A stretch of DNA of 64,000 bases, taken from contig OZ251457.1 of the NCBI GenBank assembly GCA_965242565.1, forward strand, positions 2,356,001 to 2,420,000. The letters are read 5' to 3'. The DNA is from CATQGW01 sp965242565. GTDB lineage: Bacteria; Chloroflexota; Dehalococcoidia; Bin125. How positions within the stretch are numbered: position 1 is the stretch's first letter; each line of letters begins with the position of its first letter. A model generated the notes under the pieces. That model was not told where the DNA came from. It saw nothing but the letters and a program-made list of their open reading frames with translations, and made no database searches. The position numbers were made by a program, and so were the translations under genes. Positions 9,181 through 17,996 of this stretch are shown piece by piece.

Positions 9181-10133
9181 TGGAACCGAATCCTTGGGTC
9201 AAACGCGCCGTAGCTGATGTCGACGAGCAGGTTGATGAGCACGAAGGCGGCGCCGAAGATCAGCATCCAGACCTGCACGACGGGCAGGTCGTTGGTGAGC
9301 AGCGACTGGATCAGGTAGCGGCCCATGCCGGGGATGGCGAAGACCTGCTCGACGATCACCGCCCCGGCGACGCCGGTGGCGACGACCAGGCCGATCAGAG
9401 TGATCAGCGGGATCATGGTGTTGCGCAGGGCGTGGCGGACGACGACGACACGGCCGGCCAGACCTTTGGCGTAGGCGGTGCGGACGTAATCCTGGCGGAG
9501 CACCTCCAGCATTTCGGAGCGGGCGACGCGGCCGAGCACGGCTGCGCCGGCGAGGGCGGCGACGACGGCGGGCACGATCATCTGAATCAGGTTGGTACCG
9601 GGGTTGTCCCAGAGCTGCTCATAGGGCAGCGGCGGAGCGTAGCCCCAGAGCACGAGCGGGATGACCACGACGAGGGTGGCGAGCCAGAAGTTGGGCACGG
9701 CGAGGAAGAGGATGGTGACGAAGCGGATGGCGTAGTCGTCGGGCCGGTTTTGGCGCACGGCCGACCAGACCCCCGTTCCAATCCCGAGCGGGATGTAGAT
9801 CAGCATGGTCAGCACGAGCAGCTCGACGGTGACCGGCATGCGTCTGCCGAAGTTGTCGGCGATCGATTCCTTGGTCAGCCAGGAGGTGCCGAGGTCGCCG
9901 CTGAAAACCTGTCCGATCCAGCGGAAGTACTGGATGTGGACGGGCTTATCGAGGCCGAAGTGGGCTTCGAGCTTGGCGCGGTCGTCGGCGTCGGCGGTGC
10001 CGGGGAAGCCGGCGGAGAGGCGGGCGTCGATCACAGAGCCGGGCACCAAGCGGATCAGGCCGAAGACAAGGATCGAGAGCAGGATCACGGTGACCGGCAG
10101 CAAGAGCAGGCGACGGACGATGTAGGCTCGCAT
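9177..10133 (-). CDS. Oligopeptide/dipeptide ABC transporter permease, DppB type
   Basis: A 318-residue DppB/OppB permease with an N-terminal signal-anchor helix (RRLLLLPVTVILLSILVFGL), a periplasmic domain that includes GLDKPVHIQYFRW, and a five-helix core containing DYVRTAYAKGL in the EAA loop. The C-terminus is FDPRIRFQ. It follows the binding-protein gene at 10209 by about 75 bases and overlaps the DppC gene by 4 bases. It forms the inner-membrane channel together with that DppC. Confidence 0.93.
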   Translation of the reverse strand: MRAYIVRRLLLLPVTVILLSILVFGLIRLVPGSVIDARLSAGFPGTADADDRAKLEAHFGLDKPVHIQYFRWIGQVFSGDLGTSWLTKESIADNFGRRMPVTVELLVLTMLIYIPLGIGTGVWSAVRQNRPDDYAIRFVTILFLAVPNFWLATLVVVIPLVLWGYAPPLPYEQLWDNPGTNLIQMIVPAVVAALAGAAVLGRVARSEMLEVLRQDYVRTAYAKGLAGRVVVVRHALRNTMIPLITLIGLVVATGVAGAVIVEQVFAIPGMGRYLIQSLLTNDLPVVQVWMLIFGAAFVLINLLVDISYGAFDPRIRFQ

Positions 10134-10208
10134 CGGCGTCGGCGCTTTCGCTCGTTGGCAGGTCGGCGGTCAGGCAGTGGGGAGGGGCGACAGCCCGGCG
10201 GGCGGCGG

Positions 10209-12008
10209 TCAGGCCGCGCCGTCGGGGATTTCGTCGAACCACATACCCCAGAGGATGGCGTTGCTGGCGGTGGGGCCGGGGGTGGGGCGGAAGCCTTTCA
10301 GGTAGGAGCGGAAGGAGACGACGGTGTTGCTCCAGGACCAGTAGAGGCGGGGGTTCCACTCGTCGAGCAGGCGGTCCTGCGCTTCGTCGTAGATCGCCTT
10401 GCGCTCCTCGACATCGAAGATGGAGCGGCCCTTTTCGACCAAGGCGTCGAATTCGGGGTTGGAGAAGTTGCCGTAGTTCTGACCGCCGGTAGTGTGCAGG
10501 TCGTTGTAGAGCAGGTCGGGGTCGGACGCGCCCTGCTGGCCGAGCATGACCATCGAGAACTCACGGTTCTGGCGGGCAGCGAGCGCGTCGGCGGTACTCA
10601 GCTCGTTGATCCCGACATCAAAGCCGACTTCGGCGAGGTTTTGCTGGAGCACCTGGGCGTAGTCGGAGGCGTTGGGCGACCAGATTTCCATGGGCGGGAT
10701 GTTGTCGAGGTCGGCGCCGCTGGCGGCCAGCAGCCGGCGCGACTCGGTCAGGTCTTCCTGGCGGAGATCGCCGGAGCGGTAGCCGGGCAGCTGGCGCAGC
10801 TCGTCTTCGGTGCGTCCGTAGGGGGCGATCGCGACGGCGATCGGGCCGCCGATCACGAGCGCGCCGAGCGAGAGGGCGATCAGTTGCTCGCGGTCGGCGG
10901 CGAGGTGGACGGCAGTGCGGACGCGCGGGTCGGTATAGGGCTCGACCTCGCAGTGGATGTGCGTGGCCATTCCATAGGTGACCGGATTCTGGACCGCGGT
11001 GATCTGGTCCTCGCCCAGCTCGCCTATCGCCCCGTCGAGGTCTTCCTGCGAGCCGGTCCACTGGTAGTCGAGGAAGTCCAGCTGTCCGTCGACAAAGGCG
11101 GCGATCCGCAGCGCGTCATCGCTGATCCCGATCCCGCGGTATCCGTCGAAGTAGGGCTGGCCTTCCTTGTAGTAGTTGGGGTTGCGCTCGAGTTGCAGTT
11201 CGACCTCCGACTCGCGCGAGACGCCCATCATGCCGCCGGTGCCGATCTGCGCCTCGAAATCGGTGGAGAGCGCGGCGTCGCCGAAGGCGTCCACCGCGTC
11301 GCGCGAGACCATCAGCATGTTGTCTTCGGCGATCGCCTTGAGGATCGGCGAGAACACCTCGCCGGCCTGGACGCGCATCGTGAGTTCGTCGCTCGCCTCG
11401 AACCGGTCGATCAACGAGAAGCGGTCTTTGAAGACGAATTCGGGGTTGTCGAAGCCGAAGCGCTCGAGGCCGAAGACGGCGTCTTCGGCGGTGAACTGCC
11501 GCCCGTCGAGCGGCGGCTTGTCGTGCCAGAAGACGTTGGGCTTGATCGTGTAGACGAAGTTGAGTTCGTCGACGACCTCGGGCAGTTCGGCCATGCCGCC
11601 GGTGATCACGAAGCCTTCGTCGAGGTAGTTGAGCCAGTCGTAGATCTGGTGGATGCCGGCGTAGGTGCCGCCGTGGATGGCGATGGCGGGGTCGAAGATG
11701 CCGCCGTCGGACATGACGATGCGGACATTGCCGCCGTATTTGGGCTGGCCGGGGGCGGCGGTCTGGGCGACAGCGGCCTGCTGCTGTTGGGGGTCTTCCT
11801 GCTGCTGCGCGACATCCGCCTGCTGGTCAGCCTGCTGCTCGGGTTGGGTCGTGGCAGCGGCGGGCTGGGCGTCGTCGTCATCGTCGTCGCCGCAGCCGAC
11901 CAGGGCGAGCCCGGCTGCGCCGACGCCGGCGCGGGCGCTGGCCTGGAGCAGGGATCGGCGGCTCATCCGATTGCGGCGCATGCGCTGCCAGTAGTTGCGT
12001 TCGCTCAT
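10209..12008 (-). CDS. Extracellular solute-binding protein family 5, Tat lipoprotein
   Basis: A 599-residue SBP_bac_5 receptor. The twin-arginine motif SRRSLL (arginines 17 and 18) precedes the lipobox ALVGC (Cys39), GDDDDDD and a Gln-rich spacer to about residue 85. Typical family segments are RQFTAEDAVFGLERF, the YTDPRVRTAVHLAAD helix and a late DPDLLYNDLHTTGG. It is closely related along its whole length to the neighbouring gene at 12058-13866, which points to tandem duplication. It sits 49 bases after that gene and probably shares its promoter. The ribosome-binding site AGGAACGACCA is identical in both copies. Confidence 0.92.
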   Translation of the reverse strand: MSERNYWQRMRRNRMSRRSLLQASARAGVGAAGLALVGCGDDDDDDAQPAAATTQPEQQADQQADVAQQQEDPQQQQAAVAQTAAPGQPKYGGNVRIVMSDGGIFDPAIAIHGGTYAGIHQIYDWLNYLDEGFVITGGMAELPEVVDELNFVYTIKPNVFWHDKPPLDGRQFTAEDAVFGLERFGFDNPEFVFKDRFSLIDRFEASDELTMRVQAGEVFSPILKAIAEDNMLMVSRDAVDAFGDAALSTDFEAQIGTGGMMGVSRESEVELQLERNPNYYKEGQPYFDGYRGIGISDDALRIAAFVDGQLDFLDYQWTGSQEDLDGAIGELGEDQITAVQNPVTYGMATHIHCEVEPYTDPRVRTAVHLAADREQLIALSLGALVIGGPIAVAIAPYGRTEDELRQLPGYRSGDLRQEDLTESRRLLAASGADLDNIPPMEIWSPNASDYAQVLQQNLAEVGFDVGINELSTADALAARQNREFSMVMLGQQGASDPDLLYNDLHTTGGQNYGNFSNPEFDALVEKGRSIFDVEERKAIYDEAQDRLLDEWNPRLYWSWSNTVVSFRSYLKGFRPTPGPTASNAILWGMWFDEIPDGAA

Positions 12009-12057
12009 TGGTCGTTCCTCTCGACTCGCTTCGACTCGCTGGGCTGGGCGGTTCGGA

Positions 12058-13866
12058 TCAGGCCGGCTTGTCCTCGAACCAGCAGGCGTTCATGACCTGG
12101 TGGGTGTGGGTGATGCCGGGGGTGGGGCGGAAGCCCTTGAGCCAGGGGCGGTGTCCGACGGTAGGCAGGCTCCAGTGCCACCAGAGGCGGGGGTTCTCGT
12201 TTTCGAGCAGCTTGCTCTGGACTTCGTCGTAGATGGCCTTGCGCTCTTCGACGTCGTAGATGGAGCGGCCTCGCTCGAACAGCGCGTCGAACTCGGGGTT
12301 GGAATATTCGCCGTAGTTCTGGCCGCCGGTGGTGTGGAGGTCGTTGTAGAGCAGGTCGGGGTCGGCGGCGGCCTGCTGGCCGAGCGTGATCATCGAGAAC
12401 TCTTTGTTCTGCCGCGCGGCGAGGGAGTCGGCGGTGTTGAGCTCGCGGATGCCGACCTTGAAGTCGATCTCGGAGAAGTTCTGCTGGAGCAGCTGCCCGT
12501 AGTCGGAGGCGAAGTCGCCCCAGACTTCCATGGGCGGGACGTTGTCGGGGTCGTAGCCGCTGGCTTCGAGCAGCCGGCGGCCTTCGGCGAGGTCTTCCTC
12601 GCGGGCGTCGCCGGAGCGGTAGCCGGGCAGCTGTTCGAGCTGGGAGAGTCCCCAGCCGTAGGGCGCGATGGTTTCGGCGATCGGGCCGCCGATCACGGCT
12701 GCGCCGAGCGCGATGGCGTTGAGCGCGGGGCGGTTGGTAGCGAGATGCAGCGCGGTGCGGACGCGCGGGTCGGTGTAGGGCTCGACCTTGCAGTGGATGT
12801 GGGTGGCGAGACCGAAGGCGACGGGGTTGGGCACGGCGACGACGGAGTCGGGCCCGGCCTCGGCCATCACGGTCTCGAGCTCCTGGAGTTCGCCGTACCA
12901 CTGGAGCCAGACGAAATCGAGTTCGCCGGCGACGTACTGGGCGACGCGCAGGGCGTTGTCGGGGATCCAGTAGATGTTGTAGCCGTCGAAGTAGGGCTGC
13001 CTGCCGCCGCCGGGCGCGGCGCGGTAGTAGTTGGGATTGCGCACCAGCCTGGTCTGCACATCGGGCTCGCGGGACTCGAGCATCATCGAGCCGGTGCCGA
13101 TCGCGATCTCGTGGTTGCTGGAGAGCTCGGCGTCGCCGAACTGGTCGACGACATCGCGGGAGACCATCAGCGCGCCGGATTCGGCCATGGCGGTGAGCAG
13201 GGGGGAGAACGGCTCGGAGGCTTCAACATGCATGGTGAGTTCGTCGACGGCCTCGAAGCGCTGCACGCGGGCGTAGCGGTCCTTGTAGACGAACTCGGGG
13301 TTGTCCTGTCCGAAGCGGGTGTAGCCGAACACGGCGTCTTCGGCGGTGAACTGGCGGCCGTTGAGGGGCGGCTTGTCCTGCCAGTGGACATCGGGCTTGA
13401 TGTTGTAGACGAAGTTGAGTTGGTCGATCACTTCGGGCAGTTCGGCCATGGCGTCGGTCAGGACGTTGCCTTCGTCGAGGTAGTTGACGAAGTCGTAGAC
13501 CTGGAAGATGGAGGCATCGGTGCCGCCGTGGATGGTGATGGCGGGGTCGAAGAGGCCTCCGTCGTCGCCGGCGACGTCGACGAAGCCGCCGTATTGCGGG
13601 CCGCCGGCCGGCTGCTGGGCCGCGGCGGCGGCCTGCTGCTCGTCCTGCTGCGTCGTTTCCTGCTGCTGAGCGGCCCGGGCCTGTTGGTCGGCCTGCTGCT
13701 CGGGTTCGGTCTGGGCGGCGGCCGGCTGGGCGTCGTCGTCATCGTCGCCGCAGCCGACGAGCGCGAGGCCGGCTGCGCCGACGCCGGCGCGAGCGCTGGC
13801 CTAGAGCAGGGATCGGCGGCTCATCCGGTTGCTGCGCATGCGCTGCCAGTAGTTGGGTTCGCTCAT
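12058..13866 (-). pseudogene. Solute-binding protein family 5 gene with an in-frame amber codon in the Tat signal
   Basis: The frame is open from ATG 13866 to the stop at 12058 except for a single TAG at codon 22 (13801-13803). In the sister gene (12008) that codon is CAG (Gln22), so one C-to-T change explains it. Before the stop the protein reads up to SRRSLL; after it the lipobox (ALVGC), GDDDDD, Gln-rich spacer and the entire binding domain continue undamaged for about 580 codons. The first ATG after the stop is near 13449, inside the binding domain and without a signal. TAG is used as a normal stop elsewhere in this window. Possibilities are a very recent pseudogene, readthrough or suppression, or a sequencing error. 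It is the first gene of operon A, so failed translation could also be polar. Confidence 0.85.
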
Positions 13867-13929
13867 TGGTCGTTCCTTTCGCGATCCAGAGGGCGCCGCT
13901 AGACGCAAGGGATCGTTCGGATAGCGCGC

Positions 13930-13958
13930 AATATCGCGCCCTGCGAAAGGATTGTCAA
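13930..13958 (-). promoter_or_regulatory. Promoter of peptide ABC operon A
   Basis: On the minus strand TTGACA (13953-13958), 17 bases, then GATATT (13930-13935), the latter within the palindrome-like GCGCGATATTGCGC. The hexamers, spacer length and distance to the start codon are identical to the promoter at 8186-8214, and flanking sequence is conserved on the downstream side. This is the only evident promoter for the two binding proteins and the permeases at 10133-8284. Confidence 0.75.
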
Positions 13959-14046
13959 GCGCCTCGACGCGGCGGGGCGGACTGCCGAGCCTGTTCGGCG
14001 GTGTTCGGATTTGTTCAGGTGTGTTCGGCGTGGTCAGCCGTTGATG

Positions 14047-14790
14047 TCAGTCGTTGATCAGGCCCTGGTTGCGGAGCGAGAGCCAGGGGCGATCGCCGCC
14101 GCCGATGATGATGTGGTCGATCAGCTCGATATCCATCAGCTTGGCGGACTTGGCGAGCGCATCGGTCGTCTGGCGGTCGGCGCGGGAGGGCGTGGGGTCG
14201 CCGGAGGGGTGGTTGTGGACCATGAGCATGGAGATGCCCTTGCGAACGATCACTTCCTGGAGGATTTCGGCGACGCGGACATTTGCGCCGTGCGCGGTGC
14301 CGCGGTAGAGCGTGACGGGCGCGGCGACAAGGCGGTGCTGGCGGTTGAGCACGAGGACGCGGACTTCTTCGTGGGAGAGCGCGGCGAGCTCGGGGCCGCA
14401 GAGCTCCCAGACATCCTCGGGGCGGATGATGGCGGCGCTCTGGCGGTCGTCGCGGGCGGCGCGCCAGCCGAGCGCGACGGCGGCGAGGATGCGGGTGACG
14501 GTCGCCTGGCCGAGGCCGCGCTCGTCGAGCAGCTCTTCGGGGTGGGCGCGGAGCAGGCCGGCGAGCCCGTAGCGCCGGAGGAGCGATTGGGAGAGTTCGA
14601 TCACGTCGCGACCCTGGATGCCGGAGCCGATCAGGATTTGCAGCAGTTCATCATCGCGGAGCGCTTCATGTCCGAGGCGGAGCAGGCGCTCGCGGGGGCG
14701 CTGGTCGAGCGGCAATTCCTGGACGCTGCGCGGCGGTGCGGGAGCGGCGCGATCGGGGTACTCGGGCGCAGGGTGGTCGGGCGCGGTCAT
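14047..14790 (-). CDS. radC: RadC family JAB/MPN-domain protein
   Basis: A 247-residue RadC-type protein. An N-terminal helix-hairpin-helix region (about residues 25-110, with PRERLLRLG and GLGQATVTRILAA) is followed by a JAB metalloprotease-like domain with the zinc motif HNHPSGDPTPS and a downstream Asp (HNHPSGD at 192-198). The historical link to DNA repair is disputed, so the molecular role should be treated as unknown. Its ATG overlaps the stop of the upstream membrane-protein gene by 4 bases, and the three genes 15939 to 14047 look like one operon. Confidence 0.9.
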   Translation of the reverse strand: MTAPDHPAPEYPDRAAPAPPRSVQELPLDQRPRERLLRLGHEALRDDELLQILIGSGIQGRDVIELSQSLLRRYGLAGLLRAHPEELLDERGLGQATVTRILAAVALGWRAARDDRQSAAIIRPEDVWELCGPELAALSHEEVRVLVLNRQHRLVAAPVTLYRGTAHGANVRVAEILQEVIVRKGISMLMVHNHPSGDPTPSRADRQTTDALAKSAKLMDIELIDHIIIGGGDRPWLSLRNQGLIND

Positions 14791-15434
14791 CGGTCCTCAT
14801 GACGGCCGGGAGAGCGATCGGGGCGGGAGTCGGCGCGCCGGCCGAATTCGGGGAGGTCCACGGCTTCGACCGGTTCGGGCTGGGGCTCTTCCATGCGCTC
14901 GAGGCGGCGGCGCAGGGAGCGTTGTTCCGCCTCGTCCTCGGCGTCCTGCGCTTCGGCGGGGCGCTCGTTCTCGCCGAGCGGCCGCCAGGCGACGAGCGCG
15001 TTGGTGTGCGGGTAGTGCTCGAGCCAGACCCAGCCTTCGCTGTCGGGCATTTCCTGGTAGATGTCGGGACGGACGCGGAAGACGCGCTTGTCGCCGATGG
15101 CGTCGACCAGGACGTAGTGGGCGCGGAAGAAGAAGAGGAAGTCGGACTTGCGCCACTTGCGGACGATCTGGGCGGTGGACTCCATCGGGGAGGCGAACCA
15201 GTCGCGCCAGGCGCTGAGCGCGGAAAAGCCGGAGAGCAGGCCGATCAGCGCGAGCAGGGAGAAGCCGAACCAGGCCCCGCCGTTGTCGTCGATCGCCTCA
15301 AACAGGAGGTAGAGGGCCAGCGCGGTGCAGACGCCGAAGACGGGCGTCCAGATCAGCATGCCCCGGATCACGCCGCGGCGGGCGCGTTGCGGGTCGGGGG
15401 CCTGCGAGCCGCGCAGTTCGCTACGGTGCGTCAT
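14787..15434 (-). CDS. Hypothetical membrane protein with two N-terminal helices
   Basis: No recognised family. From the ATG at 15434 it has 215 residues: a short charged start (MTHRSELRGSQAPDPQRARR), two adjacent hydrophobic helices (about 27-45 and 53-72), then a soluble part containing FFFRAHYVLVDAIGDKRVFRV and a Glu/Arg-rich tail. The soluble part probably faces the cytoplasm. The start chosen overlaps the LysM gene by 14 bases; an in-frame ATG further upstream (15494) would lie deeper inside that gene. Operon partner of the LysM protein and RadC. Confidence 0.7.
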   Translation of the reverse strand: MTHRSELRGSQAPDPQRARRGVIRGMLIWTPVFGVCTALALYLLFEAIDDNGGAWFGFSLLALIGLLSGFSALSAWRDWFASPMESTAQIVRKWRKSDFLFFFRAHYVLVDAIGDKRVFRVRPDIYQEMPDSEGWVWLEHYPHTNALVAWRPLGENERPAEAQDAEDEAEQRSLRRRLERMEEPQPEPVEAVDLPEFGRRADSRPDRSPGRHEDR

Positions 15435-15939
15435 CGTTGAGCGCCTCCCAGATGGGGATCCAGATCTGCGCGCCGGCGGGCAGGATCGATCCATCGCCGA
15501 GTTCGGGGTTGAAGAGCAGCAGGTCCTGGAGGTCCACGCCGCGCAGGGCGGCGATCAGGATCAGGGTTTCGCCGCGCTGCACGAGGTAGCGCTCGAAAGC
15601 GTGGGGTTGGAGCGGCGCCGGCGGATCGGGGCGGCCGGGGATGATGCCGCTCTGCGCGGGCCATTTGGCGGACGCAGGCTTGGCGGACGGCTGCGGGGCC
15701 GGGGCGGCGGCCGGCTCGGCGGCGGCGGACTGCGAAGCGGGTGCGGCGATGGGGGCAGGGGAAGGGGCCGGCTCGGCGGCGGCTGTCGGGGCGATCGGAG
15801 CGGGGGCTGCGGGGGAGGTTTCGCGGAGAGCCCAAACGAGGACGACGATCAGCGTGAGGCCGCCGACGAGGGCGATGCGCCAGAGCCAGTTGAGTTCCGC
15901 GCCGCCGGCGGGCGGTGCGGAATCGGCTTGAGCGGCCAT
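15421..15939 (-). CDS. LysM-domain membrane-anchored protein
   Basis: A 172-residue protein with a single transmembrane helix near the N-terminus (WRIALVGGLTLIVVLVWAL), a long Ala/Pro-rich linker, and a C-terminal LysM peptidoglycan-binding domain (YLVQRGETLILIAALRG ... LLFNPELGDGSILPAGAQIWIP, about residues 122-168). It is expected to sit in the membrane with the LysM part in the cell wall space. There is no catalytic domain. It is the first gene of the small operon ending in radC. Confidence 0.8.
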   Translation of the reverse strand: MAAQADSAPPAGGAELNWLWRIALVGGLTLIVVLVWALRETSPAAPAPIAPTAAAEPAPSPAPIAAPASQSAAAEPAAAPAPQPSAKPASAKWPAQSGIIPGRPDPPAPLQPHAFERYLVQRGETLILIAALRGVDLQDLLLFNPELGDGSILPAGAQIWIPIWEALNDDAP

Positions 15940-16073
15940 CGTTCCCCCTTGCGAAGCAGCGTGCGCGGTTTCAGGGGTTCAGGGTAGCTGAGCGTGGAGG
16001 GATTGGGGGCCGATTTTGGAACGGCGCTCGGGACGCTGGCGCGGCCGACCTCCCAATCCGCTGCGCGGACAGT

Positions 16074-16116
16074 CCCCCGCGTAAGAGGGCGATTCCCAAG
16101 CCCTCTGAGTAGGGGG
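16074..16116. other. Two-step hairpin just beyond rplL
   Basis: A 43-base self-complementary block: CCCCC (16074-16078), a 5-base internal-loop strand GCGTA, AGAGGGC (16084-16090), a 9-base loop, GCCCTCT (16100-16106), GAGTA, then GGGGG (16112-16116). Both stems pair perfectly and the internal loop is symmetric. It begins 17 bases after the rplL stop on the minus strand, where it may stop or protect the ribosomal-protein transcript, but no U-tract follows. The loop TTCCCAA and downstream GGGTTCGATC resemble tRNA-Gly pieces, yet no tRNA folds. Confidence 0.55.
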
Positions 16117-16133
16117 TTCGATCTGGAGCGGGG

Positions 16134-16511
16134 TCAGGTGAGTTCGACGGTGGCGCCGGCCTCTTCGAGAGTGGCCTTCATCGCCTCGGCGTCTTCCTTG
16201 GCGAGCGCTTCGCGCACCGTCTGGGGGACGCCCTCGACGAAGTCCTTGGCCTCTTTCAGGCCAAGGTCGGTCACGGCGCGGACGGCCTTGATCACGTTGA
16301 TCTTGTTGTCGCCGAAGTCCTTGAGGACGACGTCGAACTCGGTCTGCTCTTCCTCGGCGGCGGCCGCGCCGGGGTCGGCGGCGACCGCGGCGACGGCGAC
16401 CGGGGCGGCGGCGGTGACGCCGAACTCCTCCTCGATCTTCTTGACGAGGTCGCGCGCTTCGAGGATGGTCATCGCGCTGATCAGTTCGAACGCTTCGTCG
16501 ACTTTCGACAT
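16134..16511 (-). CDS. rplL: 50S ribosomal protein L7/L12
   Basis: A 125-residue stalk protein of the large ribosomal subunit that recruits translation GTPases. The N-terminal dimerisation region is followed by an Ala/Val-rich hinge (AAPVAVAAVAADPGAAAAEEE) and the conserved C-terminal domain (FDVVLKDFGDNKINVIKAVR ... GLKEAKDFVEGVP). It lies 45 bases after rplJ, as usual. The next gene on the strand is unrelated; rpoB, which often follows rplL, is not here. Confidence 0.97.
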   Translation of the reverse strand: MSKVDEAFELISAMTILEARDLVKKIEEEFGVTAAAPVAVAAVAADPGAAAAEEEQTEFDVVLKDFGDNKINVIKAVRAVTDLGLKEAKDFVEGVPQTVREALAKEDAEAMKATLEEAGATVELT

Positions 16512-16556
16512 GGGTAGGCTCCTTCGGCTCCGTTGGTTGTGCGGGGTTGGCGTGGG

Positions 16557-17105
16557 TCAGGCGCTTTCGGCCTGCTGCTGTTGCTCCAATTGGTCGGCTC
16601 GGGCGTCGATCAGGGCGGCCACATCGCGGAAGACCGCGCTGAGCGCGCCGGCCAGACCGGCGACGGGGTTGTTGAGACCGCCCGCGACTTTGGCCATCAG
16701 CTCGGGGCGGGAGGGGATCTCGGCCAGTTCGGCGGCGACGGCGCCTTCGGCGAATTCACCCTCAAAGAAGACGCCGTGGATGGGAATCTCGCGGTTGGTG
16801 GAGCGAGTGTAGGCGCGCAGGGCGCGGGGAGCGTCGGTCAAATCGCCGTAGCCGAGTAGCAGGGCGGTGGCTTCGTTGGCGACGCGGGCGGCATCGGGCA
16901 CGCCGGCGTTTTCGGCGGCGCGCTTGAAGAGCGTGTTTTTGATCACCCGCAGTTCGGTGTCGGGGGCGTCGGCGCGGATCGCGCGGCGCATCGCCTGCAT
17001 GTCGCCGACGCTGAGCCCGCGGTAATCGAGTCCGATGGCGACAGTGGCGCGGCGCAGCCGCTCTTCGAGCAGCGCGACCTGTTCGACTTTGCGCTCGGTA
17101 GCCAT
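16557..17105 (-). CDS. rplJ: 50S ribosomal protein L10
   Basis: A 182-residue protein that anchors L7/L12 dimers to 23S rRNA. The N-terminal segment has the family pattern ATVAIGLDYRGLSVGDMQAMRRAIR, with the conserved RVIKNTLFKRA downstream. The C-terminal helix (AALIDARADQLEQQQQAESA) is the L12-binding site. The upstream spacer of about 170 bases holds an L10-leader-like RNA structure through which an L10-L12 complex normally represses its own operon. Confidence 0.96.
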   Translation of the reverse strand: MATERKVEQVALLEERLRRATVAIGLDYRGLSVGDMQAMRRAIRADAPDTELRVIKNTLFKRAAENAGVPDAARVANEATALLLGYGDLTDAPRALRAYTRSTNREIPIHGVFFEGEFAEGAVAAELAEIPSRPELMAKVAGGLNNPVAGLAGALSAVFRDVAALIDARADQLEQQQQAESA

Positions 17106-17182
17106 GGGCTGCGTTCCCGTCCGGTGTGCGCGTCCGAGTGGTGCGGACCGCGCCGCGCGCAGCGCCCGGTGCGGGCGGGCGG

Positions 17183-17247
17183 CGGACGGGGGTCGGCGCC
17201 TGCGCCGGGCTTACGGCGCTGGCGCGCCTCCGGCGGTCTCGGGCGGC
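17183..17247 (-). promoter_or_regulatory. Probable ribosomal protein L10 leader (autoregulatory RNA)
   Basis: Minus-strand RNA between rplA and rplJ. It contains the paired blocks CCGAGACCGCCGG and TAAGCCCGGCGCAGG, which resemble the conserved L10 leader core seen in many bacteria, and GC-rich arms fold around them. The position directly before rplJ is as expected. The identification rests on pattern memory and has not been tested with a covariance model. Confidence 0.55.
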
Positions 17248-17253
17248 TGTCTG

Positions 17254-17273
17254 CTGACCGGCGTTCCGGTCAG
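17254..17273 (-). terminator. GC-rich hairpin after rplA
   Basis: A perfect 8-bp stem with a 4-base loop (CTGACCGG / CCGGTCAG) begins 4 bases past the rplA stop on the minus strand. There is no U-run, so it may act as a weak or Rho-assisted terminator, as an attenuator, or as a 3' stabiliser separating rplKA from rplJL. Confidence 0.5.
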
Positions 17274-17277
17274 TTGG

Positions 17278-17994
17278 TCAGTCGGCTTTCAGTTCCAGCG
17301 TACTCTGTTGTTCCAGCTTCACGCCAGGCCCCATGGAGGGGGCGAGGTTGAGGCTGCGGATGTAGGAGCCCTTGGAACCGGAGGGCCGGGCCTTGACGAT
17401 TTCGCTGACGAGGGTAGCGAGATTGTCGAGCAGTTGCTCGTCGTCGAAGCTGGCCTTGCCGATCGGGGCGTGGACGGAGGCTTCGCGGTCGGTGCGGAAT
17501 TCGACGCGGCCGGCCTTGGCTTCGCCGACGGCCTGGGCGATGTCGGCGCCATCGACGACGGTGCCGGAGCGCGGGTTGGGCATCAGCCCGCGGGGACCGA
17601 GCACGCGGCCGAGGCGGCCGACCTTGCCCATCAGCTCGCGCTGGGCGATGGCGACATCGAAGTCGGTGAAGCCGTCGTTCTGGACGCGGTTGATCAGGTC
17701 GTCGGCGCCGACGACTTCGGCGCCGGCCTCTTCGGCGCTGCGCGCGGCCTCGCCCTCGGCGAAGACGGCGACGCGGATCGCTTTGCCGAGGCCGTGCGGC
17801 AGGCGCGCCGCGCCGCGCAGCTGCTGATCGGCGTGGCGGGTGTCGAGCCCGGTGCGGATGTGGAGTTCGACCGTCTCATCGAACTTGGCGGTGGCCAGCT
17901 TTTTGACGATCGAGACGGCTTCGGCCGGCGGGTAGTGGGCGGCGCTGTCGTAGACGCCTTCGAGCGCGCGGTAGCGCTTGCCGCGTTTGGGCAT
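17278..17994 (-). CDS. rplA: 50S ribosomal protein L1
   Basis: A 238-residue L1 stalk protein with the full two-domain fold. The family signature GPRGLMPNPRSGTV lies near residue 130, and the segments KFDETVELHIRTGLDTRHADQQLRG and VGDIDGA-like loops are present. It lies 2 bases after rplK, so the two are coupled. L1 also commonly represses the rplKA message by binding it. Confidence 0.97.
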   Translation of the reverse strand: MPKRGKRYRALEGVYDSAAHYPPAEAVSIVKKLATAKFDETVELHIRTGLDTRHADQQLRGAARLPHGLGKAIRVAVFAEGEAARSAEEAGAEVVGADDLINRVQNDGFTDFDVAIAQRELMGKVGRLGRVLGPRGLMPNPRSGTVVDGADIAQAVGEAKAGRVEFRTDREASVHAPIGKASFDDEQLLDNLATLVSEIVKARPSGSKGSYIRSLNLAPSMGPGVKLEQQSTLELKAD

Positions 17995-17996
17995 GG

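Noticed and set aside
16041..16125. tRNA-Gly gene
   Set aside because: Anticodon-loop-like and T-arm-like pieces are present, but the stem around the loop has 9 loop bases, there is no D arm, and the T stem does not pair.
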